From Bacteroidales bacterium UBA1035 (GTDB taxonomy: Bacteria > Bacteroidota > Bacteroidia > Bacteroidales > Dysgonomonadaceae), in assembly GCA_002316835.1 (NCBI GenBank), contig DCEG01000035.1:450-8670 (forward strand): a DNA stretch of 8,221 bases, read 5' to 3'. The notes under the pieces are model-generated. The model saw only the letters and a program-made list of their open reading frames with translations, searched no databases and had not been told where the DNA came from. Positions within the stretch are counted from its first letter, which is position 1, and every line of letters begins with the position of its first letter. The position numbers and the translations under genes were made by a program. Shown one piece after another: positions 1 through 5,736 of the stretch.

Positions 1-30
1 ATCTTTAGCAAGTTCTGTATCGGGAAGTAA
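1..30 (+). CDS. mnmE: 3' end of mnmE, tRNA modification GTPase (partial)
   Basis: Frame 1 reads IFSKFCIGK followed by TAA. MnmE (TrmE/ThdF) proteins end in a nearly invariant C-x-G-K motif, usually preceded by IFS-x-F, whose cysteine belongs to the catalytic region. MnmE works with MnmG to modify U34 of certain tRNAs. Only nine codons are visible, so the call rests on this motif alone, but the match is close to the E. coli C-terminus as I remember it. The gene is chromosomal and lies outside the element. Its intact reading frame and stop mean that insertion at this point leaves the host protein unchanged. Confidence 0.82.
   Translation: MFSKFCIGK
13..30 (+). other. Proposed attachment site (attL core) in the mnmE 3' end
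   Basis: The 18 bases TTCTGTATCGGGAAGTAA encode FCIGK-stop. It is established that Salmonella genomic island 1 and relatives integrate in this same codon stretch at the 3' end of trmE. Here the host gene is followed within 250 bp by an HTH gene and a tyrosine integrase pointing away from it, the usual arrangement at an element end. I see no second copy within the window, as expected if the element extends past 8221. The exact crossover positions cannot be read without attR or an empty site. Confidence 0.6.
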
Positions 31-72
31 CTATTTATATATCATTGGTTTATAAATATAAGAAAATATCAT

Positions 73-102
73 AAACCGCTATTAATTAGCGGTTTTATTT
101 TT
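73..102 (+). terminator. Rho-independent terminator after mnmE
   Basis: A perfect 8-bp stem, AAACCGCT (73-80) and AGCGGTTT (88-95), has a 7-nt loop and is followed by TATTTTT. It lies about 40 bp after the mnmE stop and before the promoter at 123-154. If the junction is at 13-30, this terminator belongs to the element. It would stop host transcription from running into the integration genes and replace the terminator separated from mnmE by insertion. Confidence 0.7.
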
Positions 103-122
103 CTCTTAAATTATCATTATTA

Positions 123-154
123 TTTGATAATATGATATGTTATGCCTATTTTTG
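123..154 (+). promoter_or_regulatory. Bacteroides-type promoter for the HTH-integrase operon
   Basis: TTTG at 123-126, a 20-nt spacer, and TATTTTTG at 147-154 match the primary sigma factor consensus of Bacteroides (-33 TTTG, -7 TANNTTTG). Transcription would begin near 160-162, giving a leader of about 115 nt before the ATG at 277. The leader holds the dyad near 165-177 and the four TGAAACA repeats, so a protein bound there could block elongation or initiation. This is pattern matching only. Confidence 0.55.
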
Positions 155-160
155 TACCGT

Positions 161-180
161 ATTTGTATCGCGAATACGAA
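161..180 (+). repeat. att-core-like sequence with an imperfect dyad
   Basis: GTAT-CGCGA-ATAC (165-177) is a 4-bp inverted repeat around a 5-nt centre, with weaker pairing outside it (TT and AA two positions out). Bases 161-174 also match the proposed att core at 13-26 in 11 of 14 positions, sharing TGTATCG. It could be a core-type integrase binding site or an operator. The similarity is short and may be chance. Confidence 0.35.
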
Positions 181-223
181 AAAATAGTTTTATCGATATT
201 TCAATTCATAGATAGTATATGAT

Positions 224-263
224 TGGAACATATTGAAACAAGGTGAAACACAATGAAACAAAA
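224..263 (+). repeat. Four phased TGAAACA repeats, exact 10-bp period
   Basis: TGGAACA at 224-230 and TGAAACA at 234-240, 244-250 and 254-260 start exactly 10 bp apart, so they lie on nearly the same face of the helix. They end 16 bp before the ATG of the four-HTH protein and lie within 250 bp of the proposed element end. Candidate roles are arm-type sites for the integrase, binding sites for an excision factor, or an operator for the downstream gene. The number of repeats equals the number of HTH units in that protein. Confidence 0.6.
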
Positions 264-276
264 ATAGGGATAAATT

Positions 277-1203
277 ATGAGCTCAAATTTAGAAATTCAG
301 AAAAAATGCGAATGGTGTAACCGGTTGTTTATAGCGAAAACTACGACAACTCGTTATTGTTCCCATAGCTGTAATTCCAAGGCTTATAAACAAACCAAAA
401 AAGAGGACCGTAGGAAAGGATACAACATGGTTGTAATAGGGTATCGAAAGATGCAGCAAATCGAACAAATAAGTGAGAAATATGAAGTAATAAAGAACAA
501 AGAGTTTCTTACCGTTTCCGAAACAGCTTTTCTGTTAAGCGTTGGACGGACGACAATTTATCGTTATTTGCATAGTGGTATATTGTCTGCTTTTCAAACC
601 AATGGGAAAACTTTTATTCGCCGAGAGGATATAGAAGCGTTATTCGATGATCCGGAACCATATAGAGCTCGACCAACAAAAGAACAGAAACCCATGACTG
701 ACTTTTATACCATTTCGGAAATAAAGGATAAGTTTAATGTGAAGGAGTCCTGGATTTACAAAGTTGCAAGAGAGAATAATATCCCGAAAACTTTGAGTAG
801 AGGAAAGTCTTATTTTAGTAAAAAGCATATTGACTGTTATTTTGAAAGCAAAAACGGTCATAGTTCACTTGAAATTGAAATTTGGTATAGTGTAGAACAG
901 TTACAGGAAAAATACAAACTAACTAAAGCAGCCATTTATTCTTTTGTTTCCGAAAACAATATCCCGAAGAAAAAGGAAGGGCGTAATGTCTTTTATTCAC
1001 AAACTCACTTTGATACAGCAAAAGGATATGTAAAGCCGGAATATTACAGCGTTGAAGAGGCTATACAAAAATATGACTTAACTCGTGACGCATTATACCA
1101 TTACATTAAGTATCATAATATCTCCAAAATAAAAGAGGGAAGATACATCAAAATATCAAAACCGGAATTGGACAAATTATTTGAAATGCAAATCATCGAA
1201 TAA
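277..1203 (+). CDS. Zinc-finger protein with four tandem helix-turn-helix units
   Basis: The 308-aa protein opens with a short treble-clef-like finger, C11-x2-C14 and C28-x3-C32, followed by a basic stretch (38-47). Four MerR/excisionase-type winged HTH units come next, at about 77-123, 143-189, 203-249 and 256-302. Each has a start like FYTISEI or WYSVEQL, a middle like TTIYRYL or AAIYSFV, and a wing like KEGRYIKIS ending in a short helix. Units 2 and 3 share ENNIPK, and their DNA is 13/14 identical at 775-788 and 955-968, exactly 180 bp apart, so the array grew by internal duplication. The gene lies 2 nt before the integrase and is surely co-transcribed with it. Role inferred: regulator or directionality factor for integration. 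The ATG at 277 is the first in frame and precedes the cysteines. No exact family name is known to me. Confidence 0.85.
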   Translation: MSSNLEIQKKCEWCNRLFIAKTTTTRYCSHSCNSKAYKQTKKEDRRKGYNMVVIGYRKMQQIEQISEKYEVIKNKEFLTVSETAFLLSVGRTTIYRYLHSGILSAFQTNGKTFIRREDIEALFDDPEPYRARPTKEQKPMTDFYTISEIKDKFNVKESWIYKVARENNIPKTLSRGKSYFSKKHIDCYFESKNGHSSLEIEIWYSVEQLQEKYKLTKAAIYSFVSENNIPKKKEGRNVFYSQTHFDTAKGYVKPEYYSVEEAIQKYDLTRDALYHYIKYHNISKIKEGRYIKISKPELDKLFEMQIIE

Positions 1204-1205
1204 CT

Positions 1206-2309
1206 ATGGCAACTATACCAAAAGTAACATTGAGAAAAAGAGTTGTGTCGGGTGCGAAAGAAAGTTTGTATCTCGACTTCTATCCGCCAATACGTGATCC
1301 TTTTACAATGCGTATGACACGTCGGGAATCTTTAGGCATTTATATTTATGCTAAACCGAAAAATGAAATGGAACGGGAGTTCAATCAGGAAATGATAATG
1401 AAAGGAGAGGTGATTCGTGGATTGAGAGTACAGTCTTTGATTAATGAAGAGTTTGGTTTTCTTGATGTAAACAAGAAAAAGGCTAATTTTCTTGCCTACT
1501 TTAAAACGAAAGCTGAAAAGAAGGATCAAAAATGGATGAAAGTTTATCTTCACTTTTACAAATTTGTGAATGGTAAATGTTCTTTCGGGGATGTCACGGT
1601 GGAGCTTTGTAATAAATTCAGAGATTATCTTCTTAATGCTCATCATTTGAAGCGTAAAAACCAAAAGATCTCTCAAAATTCGGCTGCCGGATATTTCTCT
1701 ACTTTCCGAGCGCTTTTAAAAATAGCGTACAAAGAAAAGTTTTTCAGGGAAAATCTCAATGACTTTCTCGATTCTATCGAAACTACCGATGTGAAAATAG
1801 AATATCTCACTTTAGAGGAAGTGAAGAAGTTGGTCGAAACTCCGTGTAAGATTCCTGTTCTAAAGGATGCATCATTATTTTCTTGCCTCACTGGATTGCG
1901 TATCAGTGATATTTTAAATCTGGAATGGAAAAATATTGTTCCCGCTTCTGAAGGTGGTTATTGCTTGCGGTTAAGAACAGAGAAAACCGAGACGGAAACC
2001 ACATTACCCATAAGCGATGAAGCTTTGAAATTATGTGGAGAACGAAGCGAGGGAAAAGTTTTCAAAGGCTTAAAGAGATTTATGGTTTTCCAACCGCTGA
2101 AAAATTGGGTAGAAGATGCAGGTATTACAAAGCACATTACCTTTCATTGCTTCCGCCATACGTTTGCCACTTTGCAGATTGCATTGGGAACCGATATTTA
2201 TACGGTAAGTAAAATGCTTACTCACAAAAACGTTTCAACTACACAGATATATGCCGATTTGGTAAACGCTAAAAAGCGGGAATCGGCGAATAAAATAAGT
2301 TTAAGATAA
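1206..2309 (+). CDS. Tyrosine recombinase / integrase
   Basis: The 367-aa protein has the three parts of Bacteroidales element integrases: an N-terminal arm-binding region (about 1-85), a SAM-like core-binding domain (about 90-190) and a catalytic domain (about 200-360). The catalytic set is complete: R232 in TGLRISD, K260 in the beta hairpin TEKTET, H314 and R317 in FHCFRHTFA, H340 in LTHKNV, and nucleophile Y349 in TTQIYADL. It should cut and rejoin DNA through a 3'-phosphotyrosine to insert and excise the element. The start lies 2 nt after the upstream stop, which suggests translational coupling. Being the first integrase after the mnmE end, it is the likely enzyme for the 13-30 site. No frameshift or missing residue is seen. 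Confidence 0.96.
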   Translation: MATIPKVTLRKRVVSGAKESLYLDFYPPIRDPFTMRMTRRESLGIYIYAKPKNEMEREFNQEMIMKGEVIRGLRVQSLINEEFGFLDVNKKKANFLAYFKTKAEKKDQKWMKVYLHFYKFVNGKCSFGDVTVELCNKFRDYLLNAHHLKRKNQKISQNSAAGYFSTFRALLKIAYKEKFFRENLNDFLDSIETTDVKIEYLTLEEVKKLVETPCKIPVLKDASLFSCLTGLRISDILNLEWKNIVPASEGGYCLRLRTEKTETETTLPISDEALKLCGERSEGKVFKGLKRFMVFQPLKNWVEDAGITKHITFHCFRHTFATLQIALGTDIYTVSKMLTHKNVSTTQIYADLVNAKKRESANKISLR

Positions 2310-2311
2310 TA

Positions 2312-2330
2312 GTGGTGACAGTGTCGCCAC
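2312..2330. promoter_or_regulatory. 19-bp dyad upstream of the RhuM-Fic gene
   Basis: GTGGTGACA and TGTCGCCAC flank a single G, with one mismatch between arms. It lies 2 nt after the integrase stop and 16 nt before the RhuM-Fic start. A second dyad of the same 9-1-9 layout follows the RhuM-Fic gene (3344-3362); their right arms plus flank (TGTCGCCACAAA and TGTCGACACAAA) agree in 11 of 12 bases. There is no T-run, so an operator or RNA-processing hairpin is likelier than a terminator. Confidence 0.5.
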
Positions 2331-2346
2331 AAAATAATAAGAAATA

Positions 2347-3327
2347 ATGAAAACAGGAGAAATAGTTATTTATCAAACGCCTAATGGTGGGGCAAACCTC
2401 GAAGTGCGATTGGAAAACGATACAGTATGGCTTCGTCGCCAACAAATGGCAGAGTTATTTGGTCGGGATATTAAAACAATCGGTAAGCATATTAACAACG
2501 CAGCAAGAGAAGAATTGTCCGGAATTTCAACTGTCGCAAATTTTGCGACAGTTCAAAAAGAGGGTAATAGAGACGTGTTGCGCGAATTAGAATATTGTAA
2601 TTTAGATATGATAATCTCAGTTGGGTATAGAGTTAAATCCAATCGAGGTATACAGTTCCGAATCTGGGCTAACAAGATACTAAAAGAATATCTCGTTAAG
2701 GGTTACGTTGTAAATGAAAAGATTAAATTGCAACAATATAGTGACTTAAAGCAGACAGTTAAACTTTTATCAAATGTGCTACAATCAAAAGAGCTATCTG
2801 CTGATGAAGCAACCGGATTGTTACAAGTGATCAGTGACTATACGTACGCATTGGATACATTGGACAGGTACGACTATCAGGAATTAGCAGTAGAGCACAC
2901 TACTTCACATGAATCTTTCCGGGCAACTTACGAAGGAGCAATGGTGGTGGTTGGTTTTCTTAAAAACAAGTTTGGTGGAAGTGATTTGTTTGGAAACGAG
3001 AAAGATGAATCATTCAAAAGTTCTATTAGTACAATTTACCAAACATTTGACGGACAAGACCTCTATCCGAGCGTGGAAGAAAAAGCGGCCATGTTACTCT
3101 ATTTGGTAACGAAAAATCATTCTTTTAGCGATGGAAATAAACGGATTGCCGCATTTCTCTTTCTTTGGTTCCTGGAGAAGAACGGTATTCTTTATAAAGC
3201 CGATGGTACAAAACTCATTGAAAACAACACATTAGTAGCTCTTACTCTTATGATTGCAGAGAGCCGAACGGAAGAGAAAGACGTAATGGTGAAAGTGGTT
3301 GTTAATCTGATAAATAAAAACAATTAG
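2347..3327 (+). CDS. RhuM-Fic/Doc fusion protein (virulence RhuM family)
   Basis: This is a 326-aa two-domain protein. Residues 1 to about 115 are RhuM-like: VWLRRQQMAELFGRD-x-KTIGKHI (27-49) looks like an HTH, followed by the family signatures YCNLDMIISVGYRV and FRIWANKILKEYLVKGY. A linker leads to a Fic/Doc domain at about 195-326 with active-site motif HSFSDGNKR, H258 to R266. Fic proteins transfer AMP, phosphate or related groups to target proteins. The K265-R266 ending resembles Doc, which phosphorylates EF-Tu, rather than the GR ending of classic AMP transferases. RhuM-Fic fusions are common in gut Bacteroidales but their substrate is unknown to me. No separate antitoxin gene is evident beside it. 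Dyads lie on both sides and inside the gene. The stop is followed by two more in-frame stops. Confidence 0.9.
   Translation: MKTGEIVIYQTPNGGANLEVRLENDTVWLRRQQMAELFGRDIKTIGKHINNAAREELSGISTVANFATVQKEGNRDVLRELEYCNLDMIISVGYRVKSNRGIQFRIWANKILKEYLVKGYVVNEKIKLQQYSDLKQTVKLLSNVLQSKELSADEATGLLQVISDYTYALDTLDRYDYQELAVEHTTSHESFRATYEGAMVVVGFLKNKFGGSDLFGNEKDESFKSSISTIYQTFDGQDLYPSVEEKAAMLLYLVTKNHSFSDGNKRIAAFLFLWFLEKNGILYKADGTKLIENNTLVALTLMIAESRTEEKDVMVKVVVNLINKNN
2529..2553. repeat. Perfect 25-nt palindrome inside the RhuM coding region
   Basis: AACTGTCGCAAA (2529-2540) is repeated in perfect inversion as TTTGCGACAGTT (2542-2553) around one central T. It encodes residues around TVANFATV, which read almost as a mirror themselves. 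The half-site TGTCGCAAA agrees with TGTCGCCAC of the upstream dyad in 7 of 9 bases. It may be an internal operator or strong mRNA hairpin, or a by-product of the conserved peptide. Confidence 0.55.
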
Positions 3328-3343
3328 TAGTGATGTCTGAGCT

Positions 3344-3362
3344 GTGTCAACATTGTCGACAC
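3344..3362. promoter_or_regulatory. 19-bp dyad downstream of the RhuM-Fic gene
   Basis: GTGTCAACA and TGTCGACAC flank a single T with one mismatch; T3343 and A3363 extend it by another pair. It has the same 9-1-9 layout as the dyad at 2312-2330, with half-site consensus close to TGTYRMCAC. It lies 16 nt after the RhuM-Fic stop and 69 nt before the next start, so it could be an operator for the downstream gene or a shared regulatory end of the cassette. Confidence 0.5.
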
Positions 3363-3368
3363 AAATTA

Positions 3369-3387
3369 GTGGGTTTTCAAAACCCAC
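3369..3387 (+). repeat. Perfect 19-nt hairpin between cargo genes
   Basis: GTGGGTTTT and AAAACCCAC pair perfectly around a single C. The arms begin with GTG and end with CAC, as in the two dyads near the RhuM-Fic gene, but the inner bases differ. It could attenuate transcription after the RhuM-Fic gene, yet the following bases (ATTTAGGCGG) lack the T-run of an intrinsic terminator. Confidence 0.5.
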
Positions 3388-3431
3388 ATTTAGGCGGAGA
3401 GAAATTAATAATAATTTGAGGAGTATATTGG

Positions 3432-4109
3432 ATGAAAAGTAAATACCTTGAATATATTATAATCTACCTGTCAGTAGTTATTGGATGTATCGCTATTGCT
3501 GCACTTGTGAGAATTGTCGCAATCGAAATGGGAGCCGATGAATTTACTGCCAATATTGTCTTTTGGATGGTTGTGGGATTGGGAGTAGTTATCTATTGTA
3601 TTCTTACTCTCGCTATTCAGGGGTTATTAGAAAAAACATCAAAGATTTTTTTCCAAAAATCGAAAAAAACAATAGAACGACTGAACATTAATAAATCGTT
3701 TTCTTTAGATGAAATCCGTTCCGAGAAACAAAAACAGATAGATGAGCAAAAAAATCAGAAGTTGAATATTGCAATACTGTACACACGAAAAACATTCGCT
3801 CTATATACTTCCGATGCTGATATGAATTTGCTATGCAAGTATATTGGGATGTATTCAGAAGGAACTTCTTTTGAGAAAACAACTACTCAGCCGGTAAAAG
3901 TAAAAGAACTTACTACCGTAGATATTTACCATTTCGGCTGGAATATCTGGAATTTTTTTAAGCCAAGAAATCAGATGGAAGTGGCTCAGTTCCTAAAAAG
4001 TGTTTTTGCTGATTTACTCAAAGACGTTCAGGTTGAGAGTATCAAAAAACATTTGAAAGATGATGAATTGAAAGGCGTAATCAAAATACAAGAAAGTCTA
4101 ATACGATAA
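3432..4109 (+). CDS. Unrecognised protein with two membrane segments
   Basis: This 225-aa protein is not one I can name. Two hydrophobic helices, about 8-31 and 39-62, form a hairpin at the N-terminus. A basic, charged stretch (66-110, with EKQKQIDEQKNQK) follows, then a soluble part from about 110 to 225. The end contains YHFGWNIWNFFKPRNQ and then a helical region with LKDVQVESIKKHLKDD, which resembles C-terminal segments I have seen in other Bacteroidales mobile-element proteins. The soluble part is probably cytoplasmic. The gene has the clearest Shine-Dalgarno in the window, GAGGAG at 3418-3423, 8 nt before the ATG, unusual for this group. It sits between a Fic-type enzyme and an HNH nuclease, so a toxin or defence role is possible but unproven. 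Confidence 0.8.
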   Translation: MKSKYLEYIIIYLSVVIGCIAIAALVRIVAIEMGADEFTANIVFWMVVGLGVVIYCILTLAIQGLLEKTSKIFFQKSKKTIERLNINKSFSLDEIRSEKQKQIDEQKNQKLNIAILYTRKTFALYTSDADMNLLCKYIGMYSEGTSFEKTTTQPVKVKELTTVDIYHFGWNIWNFFKPRNQMEVAQFLKSVFADLLKDVQVESIKKHLKDDELKGVIKIQESLIR

Positions 4110-4127
4110 TTGAGCCGTATTGTAATA

Positions 4128-4142
4128 GTATCAATATGATAC
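4128..4142. repeat. Short inverted repeat before the HNH gene
   Basis: GTATCA and TGATAC pair perfectly around ATA. It lies in the 74-nt gap between the two-TM gene and the HNH gene, 42 nt before the latter's start. It may be an operator; it is short, and chance is possible in such AT-rich DNA. Confidence 0.3.
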
Positions 4143-4183
4143 GTGTCGAATAAAAGCTATGCAAATGACAAAATAAGAATGAT

Positions 4184-5194
4184 ATGAAAAAAATTAACGC
4201 TGATAAAATGCTTATAGTAGACTTATATAGTGGAGAGTATGCTAAGAAATATATAGGTCATGAAGATTTAAATTTGGATAAAAATTCTATAGATGGTGAT
4301 TTTTACGGCTATTGTCCACCATGGGATGGCGTTGTTATATCTAAACTTGGAGCAACGAGGAACATGGAATATATTGATAATATCACTATCGTTTATGTTA
4401 GAAAAAAGAAGGGTAGTAATAACAGGGAAATTATAGCTTTTTGCTTGAATGCAAGAGTATTTAAACATCCTCAATCAGGTATTGACTTGAATCGGTTTAT
4501 TGATAAAGATGGTGATATAAAAGTAGCAACATATTCAATCAAAAGCGATAACATGTATGACTTAAGAAATCGTTTTAATAAGTTTGAGATAAAAATAAAG
4601 GACTATAACAATTATATGTTTCGAAGGCAGAGATTTTATGGAGGAAAATATCCGGAATTAGACAAAAAGATTATCTATTATTTAGAGGATATACTTGATA
4701 ACAAGGATTTACTCGACAATGACGACAGCGAAGAACAAGAAGAAATCCAAATGTCAGAACCTGCAAACGCACAGGAAATACAAGACTCAGCAAAGAAACC
4801 ATTATGCATTGTAAGAGGGAATCACGGGGAAATTATCGCGAAAAACAGTAAAATTACGAAATCTGCTTTGATTGCATCTAAATATAGTTGTGCGATAAAT
4901 TTAACTCATAAAACATTTATAACAAAAAATGGAGTCCCATATATGGAGGGACATCATTTGATTCCTTGCACTGTTACAAATAGTCAATACTTCTGGCAAA
5001 AATTCAAGAAAAATATTGATTGTTTTGAGAATATTGTTTGTCTTTGCCCAAATTGCCATAGGGAAGTTCATTATGGGAATTGGGACGGTAAATCAGAAAA
5101 AATAAAGGTAATGTTAAAAAGACAAGAAGATAAGCTGAAAAGTATAGGAATATCAATAACTGAAAAAGACCTATTAAGTCTATACAAGCAATAG
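4184..5194 (+). CDS. HNH endonuclease with N-terminal PUA/EVE-like domain
   Basis: The 336-aa protein ends in an HNH nuclease domain (about 230-305): EGHHLIP with H257 and H258, N283 in ENIVCLC, a C288-x2-C291 zinc pair, H292 and H296 in PNCHREVHYG. Only C236 is a candidate for the missing partner CxxC. The N-terminal 165 residues hold FYGYCPPWDGVVISKLGA (40-57) and, after ITIVYVRKKKG, an IIAFCLNARVF strand (83-93). This pattern (GY-x-PP, LGA, V-x-V, then a small-residue-rich strand) resembles N-terminal domains of HNH restriction proteins that may be PUA/EVE-type readers of modified bases. An acidic linker (about 171-195) joins the halves. Inferred role: modification-dependent restriction of incoming DNA. 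GC is among the lowest in the window, suggesting a separate origin. No methyltransferase partner is present. Confidence 0.85.
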   Translation: MKKINADKMLIVDLYSGEYAKKYIGHEDLNLDKNSIDGDFYGYCPPWDGVVISKLGATRNMEYIDNITIVYVRKKKGSNNREIIAFCLNARVFKHPQSGIDLNRFIDKDGDIKVATYSIKSDNMYDLRNRFNKFEIKIKDYNNYMFRRQRFYGGKYPELDKKIIYYLEDILDNKDLLDNDDSEEQEEIQMSEPANAQEIQDSAKKPLCIVRGNHGEIIAKNSKITKSALIASKYSCAINLTHKTFITKNGVPYMEGHHLIPCTVTNSQYFWQKFKKNIDCFENIVCLCPNCHREVHYGNWDGKSEKIKVMLKRQEDKLKSIGISITEKDLLSLYKQ

Positions 5195-5241
5195 TGGAGT
5201 TTATAAAATCACAAGTGATTGGTTAATTAATTACCACTATT
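5190..5241. repeat. Inverted repeats after the HNH gene
   Basis: AATAGTGG (5190-5197, including the HNH stop) and CCACTATT (5234-5241) form an 8-bp outer stem. Inside it AATCAC and GTGATT (5207-5220) form a 6-bp hairpin with a 2-nt loop. No T-run follows. This may fold at the 3' end of the cargo mRNA. The rest of the 168-nt gap before the next gene holds the terminator at 5287-5330 and no gene that I can see. Confidence 0.35.
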
Positions 5242-5286
5242 AGATGTAGAAATAATCATAATATCCCATTACCCACAGTGTTTTTG

Positions 5287-5330
5287 AAGTGTTTTCCCTG
5301 TGTTTCGTAACACAAGGAAAACACTTTTTT
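5287..5330 (+). terminator. Strong rho-independent terminator separating cargo and replication modules
   Basis: An 11-bp stem, AAGTGTTTTCC (5287-5297) with GGAAAACACTT (5316-5326), continues after one C-A mismatch as TGTGTT with AACACA, and closes on a TCGT loop. Six T residues (5325-5330) follow. It ends 32 nt before the next start, so the downstream genes need their own promoter in the short gap or must be reached by read-through; I could not find a convincing -7 element there. Confidence 0.85.
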
Positions 5331-5362
5331 CATTTGCACCGTAACAATTAAAAAAGATAGTT

Positions 5363-5719
5363 ATGAATGTAAATGAAATTTCTTTTGAAAATCTGCCAAA
5401 AGCAGTATCTCATTTGATGAGCGAAATCGCTGAAATCAAATCATTGGTTGAAAAAACGAGAACTCCCGTTATTCCATCAAAACGCCTTCCTATTGGAATT
5501 GACGATGCATGCAAAATTATCGGTAAGGCCAAACCAACCGTTTATATGCTTGTTCGTAAAAGATTACTCCCTTGTTATAAAAACGGTAAGAAACTCTATT
5601 TTTTCGAAGATGAGTTATTAGCATGGATTGAAAAAGGTCGAAAAAAGACCATCCATGAAATTACCGCTGAATTGCAAGCCAGTGTATATGATAGGCGCAT
5701 GGGAAACACCCGTCGATAA
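5363..5719 (+). CDS. Excisionase-family helix-turn-helix protein
   Basis: The 118-aa protein begins with a short amphipathic, probably coiled-coil, segment (9-32). A MerR/excisionase-type HTH follows at about 43-94: IGIDDACKIIGKAKPTVYML, then a wing with NGKKLYFFEDELLAWI. A basic tail ends the protein. Small proteins of this kind precede the VapE/primase genes in many Bacteroidales mobilizable elements and act in excision or in control of replication genes; which applies here cannot be told from sequence. The stop is only 17 nt before the VapE start, so the two are probably co-transcribed. GC is intermediate between the low-GC cargo and the richer ATPase gene. Confidence 0.85.
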   Translation: MNVNEISFENLPKAVSHLMSEIAEIKSLVEKTRTPVIPSKRLPIGIDDACKIIGKAKPTVYMLVRKRLLPCYKNGKKLYFFEDELLAWIEKGRKKTIHEITAELQASVYDRRMGNTRR

Positions 5720-5736
5720 CATTCTTTCGTTGCACG

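Noticed and set aside
224..263. TGAAACA repeats as a CRISPR array
   Set aside because: The units are 7 bp with 3-bp gaps, far too short for CRISPR repeats and spacers, and no cas gene is present.
2548..2565. TVQKEG (residues 68-73) matching the Fic inhibitory motif [ST]xxxE[GN]
   Set aside because: It lies in the RhuM domain, in a stretch that I recall as conserved in RhuM proteins generally, far before the Fic fold. The match is probably chance.
3369..3400. Hairpin at 3369-3387 as an intrinsic terminator
   Set aside because: The stem is perfect, but the following bases are mixed with G and have no T-run. I kept it only as an inverted repeat.
5333..5365. Possible promoter TTTG (5333) with TAGTTATG (5358) before the excisionase-like gene
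   Set aside because: The -7 element has a mismatch and overlaps the start codon, which would leave no leader and place the start upstream of transcription.
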